Notes under the pieces: model-generated
The model's input: only the letters and a program-made list of their open reading frames with translations
Told to the model about the DNA's origin: nothing
Database searches by the model: none
Shown: piece after piece, positions 1 through 7,670 of the stretch
Position numbering within the stretch: position 1 is the stretch's first letter
How the letters are laid out: each line of letters starts with the position of its first letter
Program-made: the position numbers and the translations under genes
From: Odoribacter sp. AF15-53
GTDB taxonomy: Bacteria > Bacteroidota > Bacteroidia > Bacteroidales > Marinifilaceae
Length of the DNA: 64,000 nucleotides
Assembly (NCBI RefSeq): GCF_003479425.1
Contig: NZ_QUHC01000004.1
Coordinates: 62,001 to 126,000, forward strand
Direction of reading: 5' to 3'

Positions 1-68
1 AAAAACGATGCGGGAACCTTCCCGGGTGGAACGAGAGGCCGCGGAAAAAGTCGGTTTTGCGAGCGATG

Positions 69-158
69 ACTACCCCCTCCGGCTCCCCGTTGCACGGGGG
101 AATAGTTGATTACCAAATAGTTGTCGAGTTCGTGCGAGGAGGGGCTAGGGGTAGTGGT
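69..158 (+). repeat. Palindromic repeat element, copy A
   Basis: A 90-bp imperfect inverted repeat that starts ACTACCCCCTCC and ends GGGGCTAGGGGTAGTGGTT. The central unpaired part is related to GATTACCAAGCGG, the core shared by all six copies in this window. It lies just upstream of the DUF6266 gene, in the orientation opposite to copy B downstream of that gene. The preceding bases GGAAAAAGTC also recur before copy F. No coding capacity is evident. It could be a MITE or REP-type element. Confidence 0.75.
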
Positions 159-204
159 TTTATCTTGTCACCCGGAAGAAGAACGTGTATAAGTTTCAAC
201 GATC

Positions 205-879
205 ATGGGAATATTATCATCAATAACCAGCCTGCTCACGGGACAGAAGCGTATCCGGGTAAGCGGGCAGACGATTACTCGCAAGAAGGATAACACGTAC
301 GTGGCACGGACGAGCAGGAACCGGCAACCGAACAAGCGACGCGGCGAGCGACGGAAACGACGTTCGGAGAAACAACAGGCGTGTAACGAGTCGTTCCGGG
401 GACAACGGAAGTTCTACAAGGCGTTCCGGGTCGTGGTGATGTTGCCTTATCCCGCGTGGGATTTCTTCGCGGAGTGGATGCGGCGCGTGGCCCACACGGG
501 AGACAATTGTTTCCATGCGATCAATCACAAGTACATGAACGGCAACGAGGTGGGATGCCCGGCCCTGTTCCATTTCAGCCGGGGCGAGTTGGGGATGCCG
601 TGGGACATGGCGGTGACCCGCGTGGGGGAGGTCGTGATGTTCACGTGGCACGACGACCGCGATTGCCCTCACGCGAGGGGCTCCGACCGCCTGCTGGTAG
701 GCCTGCTCTACGACGAGTATCGCGATCGCCCCGTGCTGATTGATCCCCACGCTCTCCGGGGACACGGGGCCGCCAGTATCACGCTCGACCCGAAGTACGG
801 TGCCGTCGCGCACGTCTACCTGTTCTTCGAACGGGTGGACAAGAGAGCTTACTCGGATGATCAATATTTCTTATCTTGA
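205..879 (+). CDS. DUF6266 family protein
   Basis: A 224-residue protein starting at ATG 205, with no signal peptide and no membrane segment. The N-terminal 70 residues are very basic (RRGERRKRRSEK). The C-terminal part has the pattern I associate with DUF6266 of Bacteroidetes: FSRGELG, then FTWHDD, then an alternating beta-like stretch ending VYLFFERVDKRAYSDDQYF. DUF6266 proteins are usually about 200-215 residues, so the length fits. Function is unknown. The gene is bracketed by inverted copies of the palindromic repeat (69-158 and 878-957), and its stop codon touches the second copy. GC is clearly above that of the lipoprotein region, similar to the regulator that follows. It could be cargo of a small mobile cassette, but nothing in the protein shows mobility. 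Confidence 0.6.
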   Translation: MGILSSITSLLTGQKRIRVSGQTITRKKDNTYVARTSRNRQPNKRRGERRKRRSEKQQACNESFRGQRKFYKAFRVVVMLPYPAWDFFAEWMRRVAHTGDNCFHAINHKYMNGNEVGCPALFHFSRGELGMPWDMAVTRVGEVVMFTWHDDRDCPHARGSDRLLVGLLYDEYRDRPVLIDPHALRGHGAASITLDPKYGAVAHVYLFFERVDKRAYSDDQYFLS

Positions 880-957
880 ACTGCCACCTTTAGCCCCTCC
901 TTGCACGGGCGGGGAAATCGCTTGGTAATTCGTGGGGAAGGCCGGAGGGGATAGTTA
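878..957 (-). repeat. Palindromic repeat element, copy B
   Basis: An 80-bp copy in the orientation opposite to copy A. It begins GAACTGCCACC, has the conserved core GAAATCGCTTGGTAAT (reverse complement of the GATTACCAAGCGG core), and ends GGCCGGAGGGGATAGTT. It overlaps the stop codon of the DUF6266 gene and precedes the sigma-54-type regulator. Confidence 0.7.
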
Positions 958-1036
958 TTATTTGTTACCGGGAACCTTTTTTCGTGTTCAACTTTCAATT
1001 CTCGATTTTCAATCGTATATTCGTGGCTGTATAGAT

Positions 1037-2389
1037 ATGTTTATGAATAGAGTACTGATCATTGATGACGAGAATCAAATAAGGGGATTGTTGTCCCGGA
1101 TTATAGGTCTGGAGGGGTACGAGGTTTTGCAGGCGGATTGCTGCAAGAGCGGTTTGAAACAGGTGGTGGCACACGACCCGGACGTGGTGTTGTGCGACGT
1201 GCGGTTGCCGGACGGGAACGGGGTGGAGCTGATCGGCGAGATCAAGCGGTTGAAGCCGCTGGCGGAGGTGATCATGCTGACCGCTCACGGGAATATTCCC
1301 GACGGGGTGCGGGCGATCAAGAACGGCGCGTTCGATTATCTCACGAAAGGGGACGATAATAACCGGATTATCCCGTTGATCAGCCGGGCGATGGAGCAGG
1401 TGGCGCGGGCGAAGCGGGAATGCCAGGCCGTGCCACCGGCGGGACGGGAATATTCTTTCGACACGATACTGGGTAAATCCGGGGCGATACGGGAGGCGGT
1501 GGAGCTGGCCCGGAAGGTGTCGGTGACGGATGTTCCCGTGCTGTTGACGGGGGAGACGGGGACGGGGAAGGAGGTGTTCGCGCGGGCGATCCACCGGAAC
1601 AGCGACCGGGCGAAGAAGTCTTTCGTGGCCGTGAATTGTGCGGCATTCAGCAAGGAGTTGCTGGAGAGCGAGATGTTCGGTCACGTGGCGGGGGCTTTCA
1701 CGGGGGCCTTGAAGAGCAAGAAGGGATTGTTCGAGGAAGCCGATCACGGCACGATTTTCCTCGACGAGATCGGGGAGATGGCTTTTGACTTGCAGGCGAA
1801 GTTGTTGCGCGTGCTGGAATCGGGGGAGTTTATCCGGGTTGGTGACACGAAACCCGTGAAGGTTGACGCGCGGGTTATCGCGGCGACCAATCGCGACTTG
1901 ACGCGGGAGATCGAGGGCGGGCGTTTCCGCGAGGATTTGTATTACCGTCTTTCCGTGTTCCGAATCCCGTTGCCCCCGTTGCGGGAGCGGGTGGAGGATA
2001 TCGAGGTGTACGCCCGGGCTTTCGCGCGGCAAATCGCCATGAGGATCAAGGGGAAAGAGCTGGAGATTGATCCCGCGTGTATCGAGTGCCTGAAACGTCA
2101 CGACTGGCGCGGGAACGTGCGGGAGTTGCGCAACGTGGTGGAAAGGGGTATCGTCATCGCGGACGACGATCGCCTGACGGTGGACGACCTGCCGATCGAG
2201 TTGCAACGCCCCGTTTCCGGTGGAACACGGGAGTTCTCCGATTTCGAGCTGGCCTGTATCGAGAAGAATCACATACGACGCGTGCTCCAACACACGGGCG
2301 GCAACAAGACGGAGGCGGCCCGGCTGATGCGTATCGGGTTGACGACTCTCTACCGCAAGATCGAGGAGTACGGGTTGAATGAGAAATAA
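1037..2389 (+). CDS. NtrC-family sigma-54-dependent response regulator
   Basis: A receiver, AAA+ and Fis-type HTH protein of 450 residues. From ATG 1037 the receiver starts NRVLIIDDENQ, and the phospho-acceptor is Asp54 (CDVRLPDG). The AAA+ domain has Walker A GETGTGKE, the sigma-54 contact loop GAFTGA, Walker B IFLDEIGEM and the NRDL region. The C-terminal HTH is NKTEAARLMRIGLTTLYRKI. The frame is open upstream to GTG 932, but that stretch lies in repeat copy B and does not look like receiver sequence, so I use ATG 1037 (1043 is also possible). No cognate kinase is adjacent. The next genes on the same strand are kdpFABC, about 700 bp away across repeats. A role in kdp control is inference from position only. 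A hybrid kinase at 8887-12114 is the nearest sensor. Confidence 0.92.
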   Translation: MFMNRVLIIDDENQIRGLLSRIIGLEGYEVLQADCCKSGLKQVVAHDPDVVLCDVRLPDGNGVELIGEIKRLKPLAEVIMLTAHGNIPDGVRAIKNGAFDYLTKGDDNNRIIPLISRAMEQVARAKRECQAVPPAGREYSFDTILGKSGAIREAVELARKVSVTDVPVLLTGETGTGKEVFARAIHRNSDRAKKSFVAVNCAAFSKELLESEMFGHVAGAFTGALKSKKGLFEEADHGTIFLDEIGEMAFDLQAKLLRVLESGEFIRVGDTKPVKVDARVIAATNRDLTREIEGGRFREDLYYRLSVFRIPLPPLRERVEDIEVYARAFARQIAMRIKGKELEIDPACIECLKRHDWRGNVRELRNVVERGIVIADDDRLTVDDLPIELQRPVSGGTREFSDFELACIEKNHIRRVLQHTGGNKTEAARLMRIGLTTLYRKIEEYGLNEK

Positions 2390-2394
2390 ACAAG

Positions 2395-2572
2395 TCCATA
2401 AAGTTCATAAAGTCCATAAGGTCTATAAAGTCCATAAGGTCACGGGTGTCCTTCGGACGGTGTTTATCGGCAGCGTGAGCTGCCGTAGACCAAGCGCCCC
2501 GCGGGGGGCCACGGACTTTATAGACTTTATGGACTTTATGGACCTTATAGACCTTATAGACTTTGTAGACTC
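2395..2572. repeat. Inverted arrays of a 9-bp repeat flanking GC-rich hairpins
   Basis: The left array has five 9-bp units of the TCCATAAAG type (2395-2439). The right array has six to seven units of the reverse-complement type TGGACTTTA (about 2513-2572). Between them are GC-rich hairpins: GTGTCCTTCGGACGGTG, GGCAGC-gtga-GCTGCC, and GCGCCCC-gc-GGGGGGC. The whole 178 bp can fold into one long stem. It starts 6 bp after the regulator stop codon, so it may end transcription. Related fragments occur at 12270-12330 and, for the GC-rich core, at 48061-48120. Confidence 0.7.
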
Positions 2573-2616
2573 TTTTCATCTTTTCTTTTTCAAACTCTTC
2601 CGGCCTTCGGTCAAAT

Positions 2617-2897
2617 GAGCCCGAAGCGGTCTCGAACCGCCTCCCACTCGACAGACAAGGAGCAAGCTCACGATCTGTCCTCGCTTACCCGGCGGTTTAC
2701 TCTATAAACAGAGTGTACTGGAAAAGTCCCATTATTTGAACTACCACCCCTGTCCCCTCCTTACACAGGCGGGGAAACCGCTTGGTAATCAACTCTCCCC
2801 CTGTGTAAGGGGGAGCCGGAGGGGGTAGTTATTTCTTGCAAAACGGACTTTTTCAGCAGCTTCATAAACAGAGGAGGAGCTGGTGATTCTTGCCGAA
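2617..2897. repeat. Composite repeat containing palindromic copy C
   Basis: The segment begins GAGCCCGAAGCGGTCT and ends near GAGGAGGAGCTGGTGATTCTT. The palindromic element proper is 2738-2832 with core GGAAACCGCTTGGTAATC. Both flanks recur around copy F at 46430-46680, so the repeated unit is longer than the palindrome. Read on the minus strand, 2617-2690 has several hairpins and a T-arm-like GGCGGTTCGAGACCGC, but no matching 5' acceptor arm, so I do not call a tRNA. Confidence 0.65.
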
Positions 2898-2920
2898 GGG
2901 GGAGGGAGTTTGGGATGTTT

Positions 2921-2956
2921 TACCGAAATGAAAGGGTTGACCCTTTCATTTCGGTA
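2921..2956. promoter_or_regulatory. Perfect 17-bp inverted repeat upstream of kdp
   Basis: Arm TACCGAAATGAAAGGGT (2921-2937), a 2-nt spacer TG, then the exact reverse complement (2940-2956). There is no T-tract, so a plain terminator is unlikely. It lies about 30 bp upstream of the candidate kdp promoter and could be an operator or a remnant of a mobile element. Confidence 0.5.
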
Positions 2957-2985
2957 GGGTTTAGCGTGTCTTTACTTTTCATAGT

Positions 2986-3015
2986 TTTGTAGTTATCTGC
3001 TTGTTCGTTAGTTTG
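2986..3015 (+). promoter_or_regulatory. Candidate kdp promoter
   Basis: A -33-like TTTG (2986-2989) is followed after 18 bp by TTAGTTTG (3008-3015), one base from the Bacteroidetes -7 consensus TAnnTTTG. It would start transcription about 70 bp before the first kdp-associated ORF. A weaker sigma-54-like match (TGGCAT, then TGG) lies at 3038-3053. Confidence 0.35.
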
Positions 3016-3092
3016 TTATGATGATGTTTCCCGTTCGTGGCATGGCTTTGGTACGGGGGAGGGCAAAGAGTAATGAATTAATAGGTAGAATT

Positions 3093-3188
3093 ATGGAACA
3101 AGTGTTATCATTTATTTTCTTGTGTTTGACGGGCGTGGCCTGTTACTGGTTTTTCTTCAAGTGTATCGGTTGGTTTGAAAAGATTTAA
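3093..3188 (+). CDS. Small membrane protein upstream of KdpF
   Basis: A 31-residue ORF from ATG 3093 to TAA 3188. It encodes one hydrophobic helix (VLSFIFLCLTGVACYWFFF) followed by a short polar tail ending WFEKI. It sits 12 bp before kdpF and in the same direction, so it should be co-transcribed with the kdp operon. It is not KdpF itself, which is the next ORF and has the typical KPEKF end. I do not recognise a named family. Single-helix peptides of this kind often bind membrane complexes, so an accessory role for the Kdp pump is a reasonable inference, not shown by the sequence. Confidence 0.6.
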   Translation: MEQVLSFIFLCLTGVACYWFFFKCIGWFEKI

Positions 3189-3200
3189 AGGAGGGAAGTG

Positions 3201-3281
3201 ATGTTTACAGTACTATTTATTGTCAGCGTGGCGATGTTCGGGTACATGATGTACGTGTTGATCAAGCCGGAGAAGTTTTAG
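3201..3281 (+). CDS. kdpF: K+-transporting ATPase small subunit KdpF
   Basis: A 26-residue single-helix peptide. It begins MFTVLFIVSVAMFGYMMYV and ends LIKPEKF, the usual C-terminal signature of KdpF. It is placed directly before kdpA (27 bp gap), as in other kdp operons. KdpF stabilises the KdpFABC complex in the inner membrane. It is preceded by GGAGG (3190-3194), one of the few Shine-Dalgarno-like sequences here. Confidence 0.88.
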   Translation: MFTVLFIVSVAMFGYMMYVLIKPEKF

Positions 3282-3308
3282 GAAGAGGTATCAAGAAAGA
3301 TTGAAAAG

Positions 3309-5006
3309 ATGAATACAGAGATTCTAGGAAGCGTGTTGCAGGTAGTCCTGATGGTGGTATTGGCTTATCCCCTCGGGCGTTATATCGCGAAAGTGTACAA
3401 GGGGGAGCGGGTGTGGACGGATTTCATGGCTCCCGTCGAGAAATGGATGTTCAGGTTGAGCGGGATTAACCCGGCCGAGTCGATGAACTGGAAGAAGTTT
3501 CTGGTGGCGTTGCTCACCATCAACGTTTTCTGGTTTTTCTGGGGAATGTTCTTGCTGGTGGCACAAGGACACCTGCCGTTGAACCCGGACGGGAATCCGG
3601 GACAGACTCCCGACCAGGCGTTCAACACGTGTATCAGTTTTATGGTGAATTGCAATTTGCAGCATTATAGCGGGGAGTCGGGGTTGACTTATTTCACGCA
3701 GTTGTTCGTGATCATGTTGTTCCAGTTTATCACTGCCGCCACGGGTATGGCCGCGCTGGCGGGTATTTTCCGGGCCATGGCCGCGAGAACGACGAGTGAT
3801 TTCGGTAATTTCTGGGCGTTGCTCGTGAAGAGTTGCACCCGTGTTCTTTTCCCGCTGGCCCTGGTGGTGGGCTTTATCCTGATCGTGGAGGGCGTGCCGA
3901 TGGGGTTTGACGGGAAGATGGAGGTGACGACCCTGGAGGGAGAGACCCAGATGATCTCGCAAGGTCCCGCGGCGGCGATCGTGCCGATCAAGCAGTTGGG
4001 GACGAACGGGGGAGGGTATTTCGGGGTAAATTCTTCCCACCCGCTAGAGAACCCGACTTTCCTCACGAACATGGTGGAGTGCTGGTCGATCCTGGTTATC
4101 CCGATGGCGATGGTGTTTGCCCTGGGATTTTATTTGAAGCGGAAGAAACTGGCCTTTACCATTTTCGGCGTGATGCTGTTCGCCTATCTGGTAGGCGTGG
4201 TCGGGGCGCATTATTTCGAGATGCGGGGAAGCGACCAGATCGCCCGGATGGGTATTAGTCAGGAGTTGGGGAGCATGGAAGGGAAGGAGATACGCGTCGG
4301 TTCGGCCGGGACCGCGTTGTGGAGCCAGACGACCACGGTTACTTCCAACGGTTCGGTAAATGGCATGCACGATAGCCTGACACCGATGACGGGGATGCTC
4401 GCGATGCTGAATATGATGATTAATTGCTGGTTCGGCGGTGTCGGTGTGGGATTCATGAATTATTACGTGTTTATCATTATTGCCGTGTTTATCAGTGGTT
4501 TGATGGTGGGGCGTACACCCGAGTTCCTGGGGCGGAAGGTGGAGGCGAGGGAGATGAAGATCGCGATGATCGTGGCGTTGTCTCACCCGTTTTTTATCCT
4601 GTTGTTCACGGCGATAGCCAGTTTCCTGGTGGCACACGATCCGGAACTGGCGGCGACCTGGTTGAATAATCCCTCGTTTCACGGTTTGAGCGAGATGCTG
4701 TACGAGTACACTTCATCAGCGGCCAACAACGGTTCGGGTTTCGAGGGTTTGAGCGATAACACCTATTTCTGGAATTACACTTGCGGTATCGTGCTGATCA
4801 TGGGGCGTTATCTCCCGATCGTGGGGCAGGTGGCTATCGCGGGATTGCTCGCCGGCAAGAAGTTCATCCCGGAGAGCGCGGGGACGTTGAAGACCGATAC
4901 CTCGACGTTCGCGATCATGACTTTTCTCGTGATCTTTATCGTGGCGGCGTTGTCGTTTTTCCCGGTACTGACGCTGGGGCCTATCGCTGATTATTTGTCA
5001 TTTTAG
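3309..5006 (+). CDS. kdpA: K+-transporting ATPase subunit A (KdpA)
   Basis: The potassium-channel-like subunit of the KdpFABC pump, 565 residues, the usual length. It has many membrane segments. The selectivity-filter-like repeats are visible: NTCISFMVNCNLQHYSGESG (about residue 106), LGTNGGGYFGVNSSHPLENP (about 228) and TSSAANNGSGFEGL (about 463). KdpA binds K+ on the outside and passes it through a tunnel to KdpB. Gene order F-A-B-C with gaps of 20-27 bp indicates one operon. No KdpD or KdpE gene is next to it. The nearest regulator is the NtrC-type protein upstream. Confidence 0.97.
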   Translation: MNTEILGSVLQVVLMVVLAYPLGRYIAKVYKGERVWTDFMAPVEKWMFRLSGINPAESMNWKKFLVALLTINVFWFFWGMFLLVAQGHLPLNPDGNPGQTPDQAFNTCISFMVNCNLQHYSGESGLTYFTQLFVIMLFQFITAATGMAALAGIFRAMAARTTSDFGNFWALLVKSCTRVLFPLALVVGFILIVEGVPMGFDGKMEVTTLEGETQMISQGPAAAIVPIKQLGTNGGGYFGVNSSHPLENPTFLTNMVECWSILVIPMAMVFALGFYLKRKKLAFTIFGVMLFAYLVGVVGAHYFEMRGSDQIARMGISQELGSMEGKEIRVGSAGTALWSQTTTVTSNGSVNGMHDSLTPMTGMLAMLNMMINCWFGGVGVGFMNYYVFIIIAVFISGLMVGRTPEFLGRKVEAREMKIAMIVALSHPFFILLFTAIASFLVAHDPELAATWLNNPSFHGLSEMLYEYTSSAANNGSGFEGLSDNTYFWNYTCGIVLIMGRYLPIVGQVAIAGLLAGKKFIPESAGTLKTDTSTFAIMTFLVIFIVAALSFFPVLTLGPIADYLSF

Positions 5007-5033
5007 TTGTTGAATTGTAAATAGAATATAGAT

Positions 5034-7073
5034 ATGAAATCCAATAAATCAACTTCACTTTTCCCGCGGGAACTGGTGCTGGAGAGCTTGAAGCAGTCGT
5101 TCGTGAAGTTAGACCCCCGAATGATGGTCAGGAATCCCGTGATGTTTATCGTGGAGGTCTGCACGGCGTTGATGATCGTGGCGACCTTGTATTTCCTGTT
5201 CGCCGGGGTCACGGATCAGGGTGCGTTCGGTTATAACGTGGCTGTTTCCGTTATATTGTTTGTCACGTTGTTGTTCGCCAATTTCGCGGAGGCTATCGCG
5301 GAGGCGAGGGGGAAGGCGCAGGCCGACAGCCTGCGAAAGACGAGGGAGGAGACCCCGGCCAAGCTGGTGGAGAACGGGACGATCCGGGTGGTGAGCAGTT
5401 CCCGGTTGAAGAAAGGCGATGTTTTCGTGTGCGAGGCGGGCGACGTGATCCCTTCTGACGGGGAGATTATCGAGGGGCTGGCCTCGATCGACGAGAGCGC
5501 GATCACGGGCGAGAGTGCCCCGGTGATTCGCGAGGCGGGAGGCGACAAGAGTTCCGTGACCGGGGGAACGAGGGTGCTTTCCGACCGGGTACGGGTGATG
5601 GTTACCACGCAACCGGGCGAGAGTTTTCTTGACAAGATGATCGCGCTCGTGGAAGGGGCTTCCCGGCAGAAGACGCCGAACGAGATCGCCCTGACGATCC
5701 TGTTGGCCGGGTTCACGCTGGTTTTCGTGATCGTGTGCGCCACGCTGAAGCCTTTCGGTGATTACGTGGGAACGAATATCACCGTGGCCGCTTTTATCTC
5801 GTTGTTCGTGTGCCTGATCCCGACCACGATCGGGGGATTGCTTTCCGCTATCGGTATCGCCGGGATGGACCGGGCGTTGCGTGCCAACGTGATCACGAAA
5901 TCGGGGAAGGCCGTGGAGACGGCGGGTGACGTGGACACGTTGCTGCTCGACAAGACGGGGACGATCACGATCGGTAACCGGAAGGCCACCCGTTTTTACC
6001 CGGCCGAGGGGGTCGAGGAGAAGCGTTTCGTGCGGGCCTGCATGTTGTCCTCGCTTTCCGATGACACGCCGGAGGGGAAGTCTATCGTGGAGCTGGGATG
6101 CGAGAGTAACCCGCGGGCGCGGGATATCGACGCGGCGGTGACGCGGATGATCAAGTTCACGGCGGAAACCCGTTGTTCCGGGGTCGATCTGGCTGACGGG
6201 ACCCGTATCCGCAAGGGGGCGTTTGACGCGATCCGGGGGATCGCCGCGAAGGCTGGGAACGGTATCCCCGCGGAAATGGAGGAGATAATCCGCGTTATCT
6301 CCGGTAACGGGGGAACGCCGCTGGTGGTCAGCGAGAACGAGAGAATCGTGGGTGTGATCGAGTTGCAGGATATTATAAAACCGGGTATCCGGGAACGCTT
6401 CGAGCGGTTGCGAAAGATGGGCGTGAAGACGGTCATGGTGACGGGGGATAACCCGTTGACGGCGAAGTATATCGCCGGGAAAGCGGGGGTGGATGATTTT
6501 ATCGCCGAGGCCAAGCCGGAGGACAAGATGGAGTACATCCGGAAGGAGCAGCAGGAGGGTAAACTGGTGGCCATGATGGGCGACGGCACGAATGACGCCC
6601 CGGCTCTGGCGCAGGCTGACGTGGGGGTTGCCATGAACAGCGGCACGCAGGCGGCCAAGGAGGCGGGGAATATGGTCGATCTGGATAATGACCCGACGAA
6701 GTTGATCGAGATCGTGGAGATCGGCAAGCAGTTGTTGATGACGCGGGGGACGCTTACCACGTTCAGTATCGCTAACGACGTGGCCAAGTATTTCGCTATC
6801 GTTCCCGCCCTGTTCATGGTGACGATACCCTCGCTGGGTGTGTTGAATATCATGGGATTGCACAGTCCGGAAAGTGCTATCCTGTCGGCGGTGATCTTCA
6901 ACGCGGTCATTATCCCGTTGCTTATCCCGCTGGCCTTGAAAGGGGTGGCTTACAAGCCGATAGGGGCTTCCGCCCTCCTGCGCCGGAATATGTTGATCTA
7001 CGGGTTGGGTGGGATTATCGCCCCGTTTATCGGGATCAAGTTGATCGACCTGTTAATCAGTTGTTTGTTATAA
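5034..7073 (+). CDS. kdpB: K+-transporting P-type ATPase subunit B (KdpB)
   Basis: The catalytic subunit of the Kdp pump, 679 residues, matching the family length. P-type ATPase landmarks are in order: the actuator motif SAITGESAP, phosphorylation motif DKTGTIT with Asp306, the nucleotide-binding region with KGAFDAI, and the hinge [14 protein letters not shown] followed by [25 protein letters not shown]. KdpB hydrolyses ATP and drives K+ from the KdpA tunnel into the cytoplasm. Membrane segments flank the catalytic loops. It starts 27 bp after kdpA and ends 19 bp before kdpC. All key residues look intact. Confidence 0.97.
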   Translation: MKSNKSTSLFPRELVLESLKQSFVKLDPRMMVRNPVMFIVEVCTALMIVATLYFLFAGVTDQGAFGYNVAVSVILFVTLLFANFAEAIAEARGKAQADSLRKTREETPAKLVENGTIRVVSSSRLKKGDVFVCEAGDVIPSDGEIIEGLASIDESAITGESAPVIREAGGDKSSVTGGTRVLSDRVRVMVTTQPGESFLDKMIALVEGASRQKTPNEIALTILLAGFTLVFVIVCATLKPFGDYVGTNITVAAFISLFVCLIPTTIGGLLSAIGIAGMDRALRANVITKSGKAVETAGDVDTLLLDKTGTITIGNRKATRFYPAEGVEEKRFVRACMLSSLSDDTPEGKSIVELGCESNPRARDIDAAVTRMIKFTAETRCSGVDLADGTRIRKGAFDAIRGIAAKAGNGIPAEMEEIIRVISGNGGTPLVVSENERIVGVIELQDIIKPGIRERFERLRKMGVKTVMVTGDNPLTAKYIAGKAGVDDFIAEAKPEDKMEYIRKEQQEGKLVAMMGDGTNDAPALAQADVGVAMNSGTQAAKEAGNMVDLDNDPTKLIEIVEIGKQLLMTRGTLTTFSIANDVAKYFAIVPALFMVTIPSLGVLNIMGLHSPESAILSAVIFNAVIIPLLIPLALKGVAYKPIGASALLRRNMLIYGLGGIIAPFIGIKLIDLLISCLL

Positions 7074-7092
7074 AGTTAAATAAAGTATAGTC

Positions 7093-7668
7093 ATGAAATC
7101 TAATTTATTGAAATCATTAAGGTTGACACTGGTGTTCTGCGTGTTTTTCAGTGTCTTCTATATATTTGTACTTTGGGTGTTCGCCAAGGTGGCGGGACCG
7201 AACGGTGGTAATGCCGAGGTGGTGTTGCTGGATGGGAAGGTGGTCGGGGGCGCCAACGTGGGCCAGAAGTTCACGAAAGATATTTATTTCTGGGGACGCC
7301 CGTCCTGTGCCGGGGACGGTTACGATGCTTCCAGTTCTTGCGGTAGTAACAAGGGAACGACGAACGAGGAGTACCTGGCCGAGGTCGAGAGCCGCGTGGA
7401 TACTTTCCTGGTGAAGCATCCCTACTTGAAACGGGAGGAGGTTCCCGCCGACATCGTGACAGCAAGCGGTAGCGGGCTGGATCCGGATATTTCCGTGGCC
7501 TCGGCCTACGCTCAGGTGAAACGTGTCGCCACTGCCCGCGGGCTGTCCGAGGAGAAGGTGAAAGAAATCGTCGGGATGACGCTTCAAGGGCCTTTGTGCG
7601 GGATGTTTGGTCCGGCAAAGGTGAATGTTCTGAAACTAAATCTGGCGTTGGACGAGAACGCCGATTAG
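7093..7668 (+). CDS. kdpC: K+-transporting ATPase subunit C (KdpC)
   Basis: The KdpC subunit, 191 residues. It has one N-terminal membrane helix (LTLVFCVFFSVFYIFVLWVFA) and a periplasmic domain. Family motifs are FWGRPSCAGDGYDASSSCGSNKGTTN and ASGSGLDPDISVASAYAQ. The usual family SGSNLGPTN appears here as CGSNKGTTN, with two Cys residues nearby that could form a disulfide. KdpC is a chaperone-like subunit that supports ATP binding by KdpB. It is the last gene of the operon, and the convergent methyltransferase gene ends 2 bp further on, so the two transcripts must meet here. Confidence 0.95.
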   Translation: MKSNLLKSLRLTLVFCVFFSVFYIFVLWVFAKVAGPNGGNAEVVLLDGKVVGGANVGQKFTKDIYFWGRPSCAGDGYDASSSCGSNKGTTNEEYLAEVESRVDTFLVKHPYLKREEVPADIVTASGSGLDPDISVASAYAQVKRVATARGLSEEKVKEIVGMTLQGPLCGMFGPAKVNVLKLNLALDENAD

Positions 7669-7670
7669 TT

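Noticed and set aside
220..864. Long open frame on the minus strand opposite the DUF6266 gene
   Set aside because: It mirrors the plus-strand gene. The sequence has no domain pattern, and the high GC content explains the lack of stops.
995..2293. 432-codon minus-strand frame opposite the NtrC gene
   Set aside because: It is antisense to a well-supported AAA+ protein. Composition is Arg/His/Pro-rich, as expected for a shadow frame.
1037..2389. KdpE-type regulator
   Set aside because: KdpE is an OmpR-type protein with a winged helix. This protein has AAA+ and Fis domains, so it is NtrC-type.
2379..2618. Frame encoding VHKVHKVYKVHKV-type repeats
   Set aside because: It is translation of the 9-bp DNA repeat array, not a protein-like sequence.
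2617..2700. Possible tRNA on the minus strand
   Set aside because: A T-arm-like hairpin is present, but no 5' acceptor strand, D-arm or anticodon arm can be placed. It is reported as a repeat instead.
5109..6863. 584-codon minus-strand frame opposite kdpB
   Set aside because: It is a shadow of kdpB in a GC-rich region. No motif is visible.
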